64,000 nt of DNA from Actinoallomurus vinaceus (GCF_039542055.1 NZ_BAABHK010000023.1:1-64000); one strand, 5' to 3'. Shown: positions 1-8,614, counted from the first letter of the stretch. The notes: generated by a model not told the origin, from the letters alone. Numbers and translations are program-made.

Positions 1-687
1 GCCTGCAACTCGGCGCGCAGCCGGGCCTGGCGCCGGCGATACCGCGCCAAGCCCTTGCCCTGATGATTGTCCCCATCAGATGTGGTGGCCAGGTTCACAA
101 TCCCCCGATCCACCCCAATCCAATCGGCCGGCTCGAACTGCCGGGCCGCTTCGACCTCACACGTCGCGATCAGGAAGAACATCCCGTCGCGGTGCACCAG
201 ATCACTCTCGCCCTTGCGGTGAGCCGCCAGGAATTTGAGCTGCCCGGGCTCACCGGTGAAGGCGACGCCCTGGACCCCGGCCCTGGGTGGTCCAGATCGA
301 GATGGTCCGGGCGTCCATCTGCCACGACAGGCACCGGTCATCGAACGGCTGAGCCGCATCCACCCGGAAGCCGATGGGCTTGGACTCGGCCTTACGGCGC
401 CGAGGTGAATGCTCACCGCCCAACAGGCCCGCTTCGATCTGGGCGTGCAGGGTGGTGTAGGCGTCGGCGACCTTACGGATCACATGCAGCGCAGGCTGCG
501 CCGACAACCCCCGCGCCTTCAAATCCGCATAGACGAGCTTTTGCAGCTTCTGCCGCGCGAACACACCCTGGGCGAACGCGACCACCGACACCTCATTGGC
601 CGCAGCGTTGCATAAGGACAGGGTCGCCGCGAGCGCCGCCGCCTGCTCAGGCGTCGGCAGCAGCTTCACCTGCGCCACCAGCTTCAC
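1..687 (-). pseudogene. IS605 OrfB/TnpB-type transposase, frameshifted, 3' end outside the window
   Basis: OrfB-family accessory nuclease of IS200/IS605 elements. Reading from the ATG at 687, the N-terminal helix-turn-helix part (MKLVAQVKLLPTPEQAAAL) runs to about codon 133. There the frame is broken by one extra base in a GGGG run (plus strand CCCC 275-278) and stops at 250. Reading on in the next frame restores homology to the window edge and includes the catalytic RuvC motif GVDRGIVNLATTSDG, whose Asp is the first active-site acid. A cleanly restored frame argues for a recent inactivating insertion or a base-call error. A programmed shift is unlikely in this family. Confidence 0.85.
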
Positions 688-689
688 GC

Positions 690-866
690 TCAGTGATCCT
701 ACAAGTACACACCGACACTGGCGTGCAACTCCACGAATTCAACGACGAAACCGACCACGCCCACTCACTCGTGCGCTACCCACCCAGGATCATCCGTCTG
801 GTCAACAGCCTCAAAGACGTCTCCGCCCGCCACCTCAGGCACGAACACCACGCCCACCTTAAGGCG
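690..866 (+). pseudogene. TnpA (Y1/HUH transposase) internal fragment
   Basis: About 58 codons match the middle of IS200-type TnpA. The frame reads VQLHEFNDETDHAHSLVRYP and then VNSLKDVSARHLR. DHAHSLV is the HUH metal-binding motif (His-Ala-His) of Y1 transposases. The first ~40 residues and the C-terminal part with the catalytic tyrosine are missing, and there is no start codon. The fragment begins just after the OrfB start on the other strand and ends where the doxX reading frame begins. It is non-functional. Confidence 0.75.
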
Positions 867-1239
867 CGCGGCGACCATCGCGCTGTGGACGGTCCAGATC
901 CTGCTGGCCGCGTTCCTGCTGATCGCCTCGGCCGCGCCGAAGTTCGCCGGTCAGCGGGACGCGGTCGAGACGTTCGCGAAGATCGGCTGGGGCCAGTGGT
1001 TCCGCTACGTCACCGGCGCCGTCGAGGCCGCCGGCGCCATCGGCCTGCTCATCCCCCGCCTCGCCGCCTGGGCCGCGCTCGGCCTCATCGGTCTCATGAT
1101 CGGCGCGATCCTGACGCAGGTGCTCGTCCTGCAGCCGGCGTGGGCGCTGCTCCCGGCGGTGTTCGGCGTGGCGTTCGCCGTGATCGCCCGGGTGCGGATG
1201 CCGCAGGCCGTTCGCCCGACCGCCGTGTTCCGGCGCTGA
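862..1239 (+). pseudogene. DoxX family membrane protein, start codon lost
   Basis: Frame AGG CGC GCG GCG ACC... encodes about 125 residues of a DoxX-type small membrane protein. It has TM segments at TIALWTVQILLAAFLLIASA, AAGAIGLLIPRLAAWAALGL, LMIGAILTQVLVL and LLPAVFGVAFAVIA, and the family stretch VETFAKIGWGQWFRYVTG. The usual DoxX start (MRRA...) would put ATG exactly where TTA now stands (859-861), at the join with the transposon remnant. No ATG, GTG or TTG lies in frame between the upstream stop at 694-696 and the hydrophobic core. It was probably inactivated by the IS rearrangement, unless read as a fusion or from a rare start. Confidence 0.7.
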
Positions 1240-1321
1240 GGCGGCGAGAGCCCCTGGCGGCCGCCGTCGGCGGACCGGGCGGACGTTCTGGAGCGTCTGG
1301 CCCTTCCTCCGACGGCGACGG

Positions 1322-1576
1322 CTATCTCATCCCCGAGTGCGACGTGCGCCTGGCCCGCATGAGCCGGCGTTCGTCCTCGTCCGTTCCGCCCCAGATCCCG
1401 TACCGCTGGGCGGTCTCCAGCGAATAGTGCAGGCAGTCGGCGCGCACCGGGCACCGTCCGCAGACCGCCCGCGCCTCGGCCTCCTGGTCCGGGGTGAGTT
1501 CGCCGATCGGGAAGAACAGCTCCGGATCGACCTTCTGGCATTCTGCGCGGTTCATCCACGCGACCTCGAAGAGCAT
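1322..1576 (-). CDS. WhiB-family iron-sulfur transcription factor
   Basis: 84-residue Wbl protein. The four cysteines that bind the [4Fe-4S] cluster are C13, C39, C42 and C48 (ECQKVDPELFFP, then CGRCPVRADC). The family turn G(I/V)WGG is at 60-64, followed by the basic tail DEDERRLMRARR. Wbl proteins are actinobacterial regulators that usually act with a sigma factor. An alternative start at M8 (1555) has GAGG eight bases upstream, but family members usually have a few residues before the first conserved Trp, so the longer form is listed. It is convergent with the broken doxX gene and divergent from the MFS gene. The subfamily cannot be fixed from sequence alone. Confidence 0.93.
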   Translation of the reverse strand: MLFEVAWMNRAECQKVDPELFFPIGELTPDQEAEARAVCGRCPVRADCLHYSLETAQRYGIWGGTDEDERRLMRARRTSHSGMR

Positions 1577-1811
1577 TGAAATGGTCCCAACGGTGATTGG
1601 GTGGATCCGTACCCCGGCCGCTGCCTGACCGAGAACGCCCTACTTCCCGTCACACCTGCCCCCATGCGTTCCCGCCACGACGAGTAAGGTATCTGTCACC
1701 GAACGGATAGAGATCGTGGTCCGCTGCCCTCCTGCGGCACCATGTTCTCCGGGCCGAGGTGATCGTCCGCCTGGCCGGCCGTGCACCCCCCGGGACGATC
1801 GGAAGGACGAC

Positions 1812-3092
1812 GTGGCCCTGCGACGCCTGCTCATGGACCTGCGCCCGCTGAAGGAGTCGCCCGCCTTCCGCCGCCTGTGGGCCGGGTCGGCGCTGTCCAC
1901 GATCGGCGGCCAGATGACGAACTTCGCGGTCGCCCTGCAGGTCTACACCCTCACCCGTTCGTCGGCCGCCGTGGGCGCCATCGGGCTGGCCTCCGCCGCG
2001 CCCTCGATCATGTTCGGTCTCATCGGCGGCTCCATCGCCGACACGGTCGACCGACGCCGGCTCGTCCTCCTCACCAGCGGCGGTCTGGCCGTGATCTCGG
2101 CCCTGTTCGCCGTCCAGGCCTTCCTCGGATCCGGGCAGGTATGGCCGTTGTACTGCCTGGTCGCGGCGCAGTCGCTGCTGGGCTCCGTCAACGCCCCGGC
2201 GCGGCGGACGTTCCTGCCACGGCTGCTGCCCGCGGACCGGGTCGCGGCGGGCGCGGCGCTCTCCATGTTCGCGTTCCACCTGGGCATGACGGCGGGTCCC
2301 GCCCTCGCCGGAGCGGTGGCGGCGGCGTGGGGGCTGAAGGCGTGTTACCTGGTCGACGCGCTGAGCTTCGCCGCCGCGCTGTACGGCGTGGCACGCCTGC
2401 CCGCGATGCCGCCGGAGGCGGGTGGCGAGGCCCGTCCCGGCCTGCGGGCCGTCGGTGCGGCCCTGCGGTTCATCCGGGGCGAGCGGGCGATCGCCGGAGC
2501 GTTCCTCGCCGACATGAGCGCCACGGTCCTCGGAATGCCGTTCGCGCTCCTTCCGGCCCTCAACGCCGAGCGGTTCGGCGGCGGCGCGCAGACCCTCGGG
2601 CTGCTCACCGCCGCTCCGGCGATCGGCGGCATCGTCGGCACGGCGCTGTCCGGGCCCGTCGGCCGGGTGTCCCGGCAGGGCCGGGCCATCCTGATCGCGG
2701 GTGCGGTCTGGGGCGCCGGCCTGGCGGGCTTCGGCCTCGCGCACACCTTCTGGCTCGCCGTCGCACTGCTGGTCGTCGCGGGAGCGGCCGACGTCATCAG
2801 CGTCGTCGTGCGCACGGCACTCGTCCAGGTCGCGACCCCCGACCGCTACCGGGGCCGGGTCGGCGCGGCCGAGTACGTCGTCGGGGTGGGCTGCCCGCAA
2901 CTCGGCAACTTCCGCGCCGGCACGGTCGCCGCCGTGACGTCCCCCGGCCTGAGCGCGGTCGGCGGCGGGCTCGCCGTCATCGCGGGCGCCGCCCTGATCG
3001 GCTGGACGATGCCCGCCTTCAGCCGCTACCGAGCACCCAGGCCGGGAATTGACTTGGGTGAATCCCGCTCTGAGGATGGCGTGAGCACCTAG
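1812..3092 (+). CDS. MFS transporter (EntS/MFS_3-type exporter)
   Basis: 426-residue integral membrane protein with about 12 hydrophobic segments. The N-terminus ESPAFRRLWAGSALSTIGGQM and the loop motif DTVDRRRLVLL after TM2 are typical of the MFS_3 group of drug and siderophore exporters. The GTG start at 1812 is chosen because AAGGA precedes it at a suitable distance and gives the family N-terminus. The open frame extends to 1716 but the extra residues look non-coding. An in-frame ATG at 1833 is an alternative. The substrate cannot be inferred, and no adjacent biosynthetic gene points to one. Confidence 0.85.
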   Translation: MALRRLLMDLRPLKESPAFRRLWAGSALSTIGGQMTNFAVALQVYTLTRSSAAVGAIGLASAAPSIMFGLIGGSIADTVDRRRLVLLTSGGLAVISALFAVQAFLGSGQVWPLYCLVAAQSLLGSVNAPARRTFLPRLLPADRVAAGAALSMFAFHLGMTAGPALAGAVAAAWGLKACYLVDALSFAAALYGVARLPAMPPEAGGEARPGLRAVGAALRFIRGERAIAGAFLADMSATVLGMPFALLPALNAERFGGGAQTLGLLTAAPAIGGIVGTALSGPVGRVSRQGRAILIAGAVWGAGLAGFGLAHTFWLAVALLVVAGAADVISVVVRTALVQVATPDRYRGRVGAAEYVVGVGCPQLGNFRAGTVAAVTSPGLSAVGGGLAVIAGAALIGWTMPAFSRYRAPRPGIDLGESRSEDGVST

Positions 3093-3199
3093 GGCCCAAG
3101 GGTCTCGCCGGCGGCGACGCGGCGCTGCCCATACGGCACGGACGCCGGAGGAGCACCGCGGACGGGTGTCGCCCCAACCCGGGAGTCAGGAGGCGTCAC

Positions 3200-3775
3200 A
3201 TGGCCATCGACCCGTACGAACTGAAGAGGCCGCGCCAGGAGGAGTCCGGGATCGCGACCGTGGTCGAGTCGCTGGCCTCCCACGGCGCGAACGAGATCGC
3301 GCATCCGGGCGGCACTCTGCTGGCCCACCTGGAGCGTGTCCAGGCGCTGCTCGGAGCGTGGGGCGCGCGTCCGGCGGTACGGCTCGCCGGACTGTGCCAT
3401 GCCTACTACGGCACCGATGGCTTCCCCACAGGGCTGGGCGACACCGCCCAACGGGATGTTCTGGCCGCGATCATCGGTGAGGAGGCCGAGCGGCTCGTCT
3501 ACTTCTACGCGAGCTGCGATCGCCGCTTCTCCTACTCCCATCTCGCCGAGCCCGCAGGACCGTTCAAGGACCGGTTCACCGACACCGTGCTCCGCCCACC
3601 GCTGGAGCTGCGGCGGGACTTCGCCGAACTCACCGCCGCCAACGAGCTGGACATCATGCGGGTCAACCCCGACCTTCGCGCCCAGCACGGGCCAGGACTC
3701 CTCTGCCTGTTCACCTCATGGAGGAGGCTCCTCAGCGATCCCGCCTGGCAGGCCGTCCAGATGACCCTGCCGTAG
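3200..3775 (+). CDS. DUF6817-type HD-like protein
   Basis: 191 residues with the stretch HPGGTLLAHLERVQALLGAW, then AGLCHAYYGTDGF. This matches DUF6817 proteins, which look like HD-domain metal-dependent phosphohydrolases (His and CHA-Y positions replace the classical HD pair). The C-terminal half is helical. A strong Shine-Dalgarno (AGGAGG) lies seven bases before the ATG. It stands alone on the plus strand between the MFS gene and the Rieske gene. The biochemical role is unknown and the family assignment is by pattern only. Confidence 0.7.
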   Translation: MAIDPYELKRPRQEESGIATVVESLASHGANEIAHPGGTLLAHLERVQALLGAWGARPAVRLAGLCHAYYGTDGFPTGLGDTAQRDVLAAIIGEEAERLVYFYASCDRRFSYSHLAEPAGPFKDRFTDTVLRPPLELRRDFAELTAANELDIMRVNPDLRAQHGPGLLCLFTSWRRLLSDPAWQAVQMTLP

Positions 3776-3890
3776 CGGGGTGCGGTGAGGCCTCCCTTCC
3801 GGTCGATCCCTCCAGTGTGGCCGGTCTGGGCTGGCGGTCGTCCCCGGTTCGGGTGGGGCCGGGACGGGCAGAACGCCGGAGGGGGCACGG

Positions 3891-4886
3891 GTGGCGGACC
3901 GCGATGACCAGGCGCGATGGCCGGTACGGACGCGGCCGCATGTGCGCTGGGCGGAGCAGGAGCCGACGGCCGGTGATGCCGATCCGGCGGTGATCGCGGC
4001 GGCGCTGAAACGGGCGCAGGCACGGCCCACCGGCAACTGGTTCGCGGTGGCCGCGAGCCGCGACGTACGGGCCGGTCGGCCGGCCGGGCTCCGTGTCCTC
4101 GGTATGGAGCTGGTGGCCTGGCGCGACCGGGCGGGCGCGGTGGTGGCCGGTCCGGGAGCGTGCCCGCACCTGGGGGCGCCGCTGGCCGGCGGGCGGGTGG
4201 TGTGCGGGGACCTGGTGTGCCGGTGGCACGGCCTGCGGCTGTCCCCGGAGGGCGGAGCGGGCTGGCGGCCGCTGCCCTGCCACGACGACGGCGTCCTGGT
4301 GTGGGTCCGGCTCGACCAGGCGGGTGAGGAACCGCTGCCCCGGCCGGTCCTGCCGCCCCGGCCGCGCCCGGCGCGCGGCGTCGACGCGGTGATCCGGGCG
4401 GTCGGTGTCTGTGAGCCCGAGGACGTGGTCGCCAACCGGCTCGACCCATGGCACGGCGCCTGGTTCCACCCGTACTCCTTCGCCCGCCTGCGCGTGGTCC
4501 ACGCCCCGCCCGCCGACGCCGGGGACGCGGACGACCGGTTCCTGGTGGAGGTGACGTACCGGGTGGGACCACGGCTGGGCGTGCCGGTGCTCGCGGAGTT
4601 CACCTGCTCCGACGCCCGGACGGTGGTGATGCGCATCGTCGACGGCGAGGGCGCCGGCAGCGTGGTCGAGACGCACGCCACCCCGCTGGGCCCCGGCCGC
4701 GACGGCCGCCCCCGTACCGCGGTGATCGAGGCGACGATCGCCACCTCGGACCGTCCCGGGTTCGCGGTCGCGCGGTTGGCGTCCCCGGTGTTGCGTCCGC
4801 TGATGCGGCGCGCGGCGAGGCGGCTGTGGCGCGACGACCTCGCCTATGCCGAACGCCGCTACACGCTACGCACCGACCCATCCTGA
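3891..4886 (+). CDS. Rieske [2Fe-2S] protein, DUF5914 type
   Basis: 331 residues. The Rieske cluster ligands are plain: C91-P-H93 (CPHLGAP) and C110-RW-H113 (CRWHG). A C-terminal domain of about 180 residues follows and has no recognisable mononuclear-iron triad. DUF5914 Rieske proteins are commonly found inside actinobacterial carotenoid clusters, and this one sits 1.5 kb from the crt genes, so an accessory role in carotenoid oxidation is a reasonable inference. The GTG start follows GGAGG (near 3878-3882). No signal peptide is seen. Confidence 0.8.
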   Translation: MADRDDQARWPVRTRPHVRWAEQEPTAGDADPAVIAAALKRAQARPTGNWFAVAASRDVRAGRPAGLRVLGMELVAWRDRAGAVVAGPGACPHLGAPLAGGRVVCGDLVCRWHGLRLSPEGGAGWRPLPCHDDGVLVWVRLDQAGEEPLPRPVLPPRPRPARGVDAVIRAVGVCEPEDVVANRLDPWHGAWFHPYSFARLRVVHAPPADAGDADDRFLVEVTYRVGPRLGVPVLAEFTCSDARTVVMRIVDGEGAGSVVETHATPLGPGRDGRPRTAVIEATIATSDRPGFAVARLASPVLRPLMRRAARRLWRDDLAYAERRYTLRTDPS

Positions 4887-4933
4887 CGGGGGCGACGGAG
4901 GTCAGGGCGCGGTCATCGCCCCGTGTGGTCGAG

Positions 4934-5722
4934 CTACCGGTGGGATGAGCCGGCGTCCGCGACGACCGCGACCCCGGTACGTCCGCCGTCGACGTCGATC
5001 ACGGTTCCGTGGACGAAGGCCGCGTCGTCGGACGCGAGGTAGACGGCAGCGGCCGCGATCGCGTCGGGATGACCGGACCGTCCGGCCGGGGTGCCGCGCA
5101 TCATCGCCTCGGCGGGGTGCTCGACGGCGGGGTCCGGGTCGGGGGTCAGAATCACCCCGGGTGAGATGGCGTTGACCCGTATTCCGTGGGCGCTGAACTC
5201 CGCCGCCCATGCGCGGGTGAGCGTTTCCATCGCGCCCTTTGTCGAGCTGTAGAGCGCGCCGACCGGGATGCCGAGGCGCGCGATCCAGGAGCCGAGGTTG
5301 ATGATCACGCCGCCACCGGCACTGATCATCCCTGGGACGACGGCCTGCGTGAGGAAGAACGGCGCCTTGACGTTGACGCCGTAGACGCGGTCGAACGTCT
5401 CCTCATCGGTTGTCGGCGTCGTCGCGGCGGGGTAGATGCCGGCGTTGTTGACGAGGATGTCGATGCGTCCGCCCAGCCGGTCGGTCGCCGCGTCGGCGAG
5501 TGCGCGGCCGGCGGCCGCGGTGCCGTCGAGGTCGGCGTGGACGTAGTCCGCCCGGCCGCCCGTTTCGCGAATCCGGGAGACGACCGCCTCGCCTCGGGCG
5601 TCGTCGCGCCCGGAGACGATGACATGCGCCCCGGCGTCGCCGTAGGCGAGGGCGATGGCACGTCCGATGTTGCTGGTGGAGCCGGTGATGAGGGCTGTTC
5701 TGCCCTGAAGCCGTGGTGACAT
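4934..5722 (-). CDS. SDR family oxidoreductase
   Basis: 262-residue short-chain dehydrogenase. The cofactor motif is TGSTSNIGRA near the N-terminus, followed by NNAG, the catalytic Ser in INLGSWIARLG, YSSTK (YxxxK) and the late motif SPG. The ATG at 5722 gives the normal SDR length. It lies directly downstream of the TetR gene, with a 47-bp gap holding a palindrome nearly identical to the one in the tetR promoter, so it is probably repressed by that regulator. The substrate is unknown. Confidence 0.9.
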   Translation of the reverse strand: MSPRLQGRTALITGSTSNIGRAIALAYGDAGAHVIVSGRDDARGEAVVSRIRETGGRADYVHADLDGTAAAGRALADAATDRLGGRIDILVNNAGIYPAATTPTTDEETFDRVYGVNVKAPFFLTQAVVPGMISAGGGVIINLGSWIARLGIPVGALYSSTKGAMETLTRAWAAEFSAHGIRVNAISPGVILTPDPDPAVEHPAEAMMRGTPAGRSGHPDAIAAAAVYLASDDAAFVHGTVIDVDGGRTGVAVVADAGSSHR

Positions 5723-5745
5723 GACAGCGACGGTACGGACCCATT

Positions 5746-5765
5746 TTTGGACCGGCAAGTCCAGA
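5746..5765. promoter_or_regulatory. Putative TetR operator upstream of the SDR gene
   Basis: Inverted repeat TTTGGAC-N6-GTCCAGA, 24 bp before the SDR start. It matches 13 of the 14 arm bases of the perfect repeat in front of the tetR gene. This suggests the same dimeric repressor binds both sites and controls the SDR separately from itself. Confidence 0.7.
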
Positions 5766-5769
5766 AAGT

Positions 5770-6354
5770 TCAGACACCTCGCAGGTGATCGATCAGGGTG
5801 TCCAGCGTCGCCTCCAGGTGTTCGATGCCGCCCGTGGAGCGGAGCACCTGGACGCCGCCCTGGATGCCCGCGATGAAGGCCGAGGCGACGCGGTCGGCGT
5901 CGAGGCCGTCGCGCACCAGGCCGGCGGCCTGCATCTCGGTGATCCCTCGCCGGATGTGGACCTGCCACTGGGCGAGGAGGGTGGTGACCACCTCGGCCGC
6001 GCCGGGCGTGCTGCCGACCTGGCCCATCAGCGCCCCCAGCGGACAGTTCCTCCCTTGCGCGCGGTAACGCGCGACGACGGAGTCCCGCCAGCGTTTCCAG
6101 GCAGCCCATGAGGAGAGAGCACCTAGGTGTGGCTGCTGGTCATCGATGACGCGGTCGGCCTCGTACCGCGCGACGGCGAGAAGGACTTCCTCCTTGCCGT
6201 CCGGGAAATAGTGGAAGATCTGGCTTTTGCTGGTGCCGGTGATGGCCCGGATGTCGTCGAGCGTCACACCTGCGGGGTCATCGCTGCGCAGATACTCCGC
6301 CGCGCCTTCGATGATGCGCTGGCGGGTCGCCCGACCCTTCGCGGTGAGTGCCAT
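5770..6354 (-). CDS. TetR family transcriptional regulator
   Basis: 194 residues. The N-terminal TetR helix-turn-helix lies at about 10-55 (GVTLDDIRAITGTSKSQIFHYFPDGKE, of which TSKSQIFHYF is the recognition region), followed by a ligand-binding helical domain. The C-terminal pattern (NCPLGALMGQ, HLRRGI-like HIRRGITEM) resembles regulators placed beside oxidoreductases. The perfect palindrome 15 bp upstream and a near copy before the following SDR gene support autoregulation and control of that gene. Confidence 0.93.
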   Translation of the reverse strand: MALTAKGRATRQRIIEGAAEYLRSDDPAGVTLDDIRAITGTSKSQIFHYFPDGKEEVLLAVARYEADRVIDDQQPHLGALSSWAAWKRWRDSVVARYRAQGRNCPLGALMGQVGSTPGAAEVVTTLLAQWQVHIRRGITEMQAAGLVRDGLDADRVASAFIAGIQGGVQVLRSTGGIEHLEATLDTLIDHLRGV

Positions 6355-6370
6355 GCGTCAACGATAAGCG

Positions 6371-6390
6371 TTTGGACCTTACAGTCCAAA
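6371..6390. promoter_or_regulatory. Putative TetR operator, perfect inverted repeat
   Basis: TTTGGAC-CTTACA-GTCCAAA, perfect 7-bp arms with a 6-bp spacer, 17 bp upstream of the tetR start and near the end of the crtU gene. It is the partner of the site at 5746-5765. The spacing and symmetry suit a TetR dimer. Confidence 0.8.
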
Positions 6391-6398
6391 GTGTGCGA

Positions 6399-7907
6399 TC
6401 AGCCGAGCCGCGCCAGGGTACGGAAGGGCGCCAGGCGGCCCCGGAGCGGGACGGTGGTCAGCGGATGCCCGGCCAGGCCCCAGCGGGCCAGGAGCCGGTT
6501 GGCGGCCTGCCAGCCGGTGGTGGCCGCGCGTTCCATCAGGGCGACGGGCAGGTCGACGCGGACGCCGTCACCGGCCAGCACGAGGCCGGGCACCGGCCCG
6601 TCCACGGTGGGCCGCCCGGCGAACGTACCGGGTGCGAACAGCGGGCAGTCCTGCCGCCATTCGACCAGGTCGCCGACGATCCGAGCCTGCCTCGTCTCGG
6701 GGTAGACCTCGCGGAGGCGGCGCAGCAGGCGCGCGGAGGTCGCCTCCCGCGCGCCGGTCGCCGCGTAGGCGTGCAGTTCCACGACGGCTCCGCCGGTCGT
6801 ACGGGCCCACGACGCGGCCTCGTCGTCGTAGCGGTTCAGCACGCTGACGTTGTCGAGGGGCGGGAGGCCGCCGGTGGCCAGGAACGCCGGCCGGTGCGAC
6901 GCGACCGGCCGGTCGAGCCACAGGCGGCGCACGAGGTACGGCGGCGCGGTGGCCAGAGCGGCGATGCGCCGTCGCCATTCAGGGTCGCCGAGTTCCGGGG
7001 AGGCCGCGACGAGGTCGCGCAGGCCGGGCACGTCGAGGGCCAGCACCACCGCGTCGGCGCGGACGGTACGCCCGGCCTCCACCGCGAAGCCGTGCGCCCG
7101 GGGACGTACGGCTTCGACCGGCGTGCCGGTGTGCACCCGGGCGCCGAGCGCGGTCAGGTGGCGGGCCGCCGACGCCCACAGCTCCGGGAGCGGACGCCGC
7201 GGCACGTCGAACAGCAGGCCCTCGGCCGAGCCGAGGAAGTACAGGTGGAACATCACGGCCAGTTCGGCGGCGGACAGCCGGTCCGGCGGGGCGAAGAAGC
7301 TGCGGGAGAACACCTCGAACGCCAGGTGCCGGGCGGCGGCCGGGAAGCGCAGCCGGGCCAGGAACTCCTCGGCGTCCAGATGGTCGAGCTCCCGGTAGGT
7401 GCCGGGCACGGTGACGTTCAGGAGCGGGAGGGCCGCACGGGCGTTCAGACGCAGCAGGTCCCGGGCGGTGAACGTCGGACTGCGGAGGACGAAGGCGAGG
7501 GCGTTCCACGGCGGGGTGACGGGCAGGCCGCGGAACGTGTCGACGCGCCCGGCCGCGTCGCGCAGCGGGTAGTCCGGCACCGCGACCAGCCGGGCGAGCT
7601 GCGGATCGGAGCGGCGCAACAGCGCGCGCAGGTTGTAGTACTGCCGGAAGAAGGCATGGAAGCCCCGGCTCATGCCGACGCGGGCGCCGTCGGGCAGCGT
7701 CGTGGTCCAGCCGCCGGCCCGCCCGCCCAGGTGGTCCTCGCGCTCGTACAGGTCGACGGCGACACCGCGTTCGGCGAGCGCGGTCGCGGCGGTGAGCCCG
7801 GCGATCCCACCTCCGACCACGACAGCGCGCGGCCGTTCGGCCAGGCCGTCGGCGTTGGGACGGCCGGGCGGCGCCGGGTGGTGGACTCGCCTACGGTCGC
7901 CGCTCAC
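6399..7907 (-). CDS. crtU: CrtU-type carotene desaturase/methyltransferase (aromatizing)
   Basis: 502-residue FAD-dependent enzyme that converts the beta-ionone rings of beta-carotene to aromatic phi rings. The dinucleotide-binding motif VVVGGGIAGLTAA is at about residues 29-41. The sequence then carries features characteristic of actinobacterial CrtU: GFHAFFRQYYNLRALLRR, TPPWNALAF, AARHLAFEVFSRSFFA, and MFHLYFLGSAEGLLFDVP. A C-terminal FAD motif (GLVLAGDGVRVDLPVALMERA) is present. The GTG start overlaps the upstream methyltransferase stop by four bases (GTGA). It is the last gene of the crt operon, and its presence beside a heterodimeric cyclase points to isorenieratene. Confidence 0.88.
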   Translation of the reverse strand: MSGDRRRVHHPAPPGRPNADGLAERPRAVVVGGGIAGLTAATALAERGVAVDLYEREDHLGGRAGGWTTTLPDGARVGMSRGFHAFFRQYYNLRALLRRSDPQLARLVAVPDYPLRDAAGRVDTFRGLPVTPPWNALAFVLRSPTFTARDLLRLNARAALPLLNVTVPGTYRELDHLDAEEFLARLRFPAAARHLAFEVFSRSFFAPPDRLSAAELAVMFHLYFLGSAEGLLFDVPRRPLPELWASAARHLTALGARVHTGTPVEAVRPRAHGFAVEAGRTVRADAVVLALDVPGLRDLVAASPELGDPEWRRRIAALATAPPYLVRRLWLDRPVASHRPAFLATGGLPPLDNVSVLNRYDDEAASWARTTGGAVVELHAYAATGAREATSARLLRRLREVYPETRQARIVGDLVEWRQDCPLFAPGTFAGRPTVDGPVPGLVLAGDGVRVDLPVALMERAATTGWQAANRLLARWGLAGHPLTTVPLRGRLAPFRTLARLG

Positions 7908-8614
7908 GAGGGCGTCTCCGCGCGGAACGTGTGGACGATGCCGCGCTGCCAGCCACTGGCCGTGCGGGTCCGCACGCCGGTGAACCCCGCGCCTCGGAGC
8001 CGGTCGGCGAAGCCTTCCGGGGAGTCGAAGCCGAGGGCGCTGCGCCACAGGTGGCGGTACAGGCGTGCGTCGCCCGTGGCCAGCCGGCCGGCCGGGATGA
8101 TGACGCCCCAGCAGACGGCGTGCCACACCAACCGCACGACCGGCCCGTCGCGCAGCGCGTAGTCGTGAACGACGAGGACGCCGCCGGGACGCAGCAGGGC
8201 CCGCATCGCCGAGAGCGCCGCGTCCGGGTCCTCGAGGTTGCGGACGAGGTAGGCGGCGAAGACCCCGTCGAACGGCCCGGTGACCGGCGGGTCCTCCGCC
8301 CGGCCGTGGACGAACCGCATGGTCCCGGGCCACGGCTTGGCGCGGGCCCGGGCGAGCATCCCGGTCGAGGCGTCCACACCGGTGATCTCGGCGTACGGGG
8401 CGGCCGCCAGCAGCGCGGCGGTGGAGGCGCCGGTGCCGCAGCCGAGGTCGAGCAGCCGTGCCCCCGCGCCGCCCACCGGCAGGGCGAACGCGCGTGCGGC
8501 GCGCCGCAGATCGGCGTGGTAGCCGGGGTTCGCGCCGACGAGCCGGTCGTACGCCGCGGCGTGGCGGTCGAACGCCGACGGCACGTCGCACCGGAGCGGG
8601 CTCCCGCGGGTCAC
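7904..8614 (-). CDS. Class I SAM-dependent methyltransferase in the crt operon
   Basis: 236 residues with a Rossmann-type methyltransferase core of the UbiE kind: FDRHAAAYDRLVG, motif I LLDLGCGTGAS, VDASTGMLARA, and the RNLEDPDAAL loop. It is coupled to both neighbours by 4-bp GTGA overlaps, so it is translated with crtYd and crtU. Methyltransferases occur in several actinobacterial carotenoid clusters, but the substrate here is unknown. It may act on a carotenoid end group or a hydroxyl. No signal peptide or TM is seen, although the segment LVWHAVCWGVIIPAG is hydrophobic. Confidence 0.82.
   Translation of the reverse strand: MTRGSPLRCDVPSAFDRHAAAYDRLVGANPGYHADLRRAARAFALPVGGAGARLLDLGCGTGASTAALLAAAPYAEITGVDASTGMLARARAKPWPGTMRFVHGRAEDPPVTGPFDGVFAAYLVRNLEDPDAALSAMRALLRPGGVLVVHDYALRDGPVVRLVWHAVCWGVIIPAGRLATGDARLYRHLWRSALGFDSPEGFADRLRGAGFTGVRTRTASGWQRGIVHTFRAETPS

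Larger units (their letters stand above)
1..866. mobile_element. Remnant of an IS200/IS605-type element
   Basis: The stretch carries two divergent transposase remnants: an OrfB/TnpB gene on the minus strand (to 687) and a TnpA (Y1 HUH) fragment on the plus strand (690-866). Their start regions almost abut, as in IS605-type elements. OrfB has a +1 frameshift and TnpA lacks both ends, so the element cannot move itself. The plus-strand end joins directly to codon 2 of a doxX gene near 862-866, so this border is a deletion or insertion scar. The other end lies outside the window. Confidence 0.8.

Noticed and set aside
250..300. Programmed frameshift in OrfB
   Set aside because: OrfB/TnpB genes are not known to use frameshifting, and no slippery heptamer with a downstream structure is evident. 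A simple indel explains it.
63..1427. A 454-codon plus-strand frame across the IS remnant and doxX
   Set aside because: Only a short internal stretch (690-866) matches a protein family (TnpA). The rest is opposite OrfB or out of frame with doxX.
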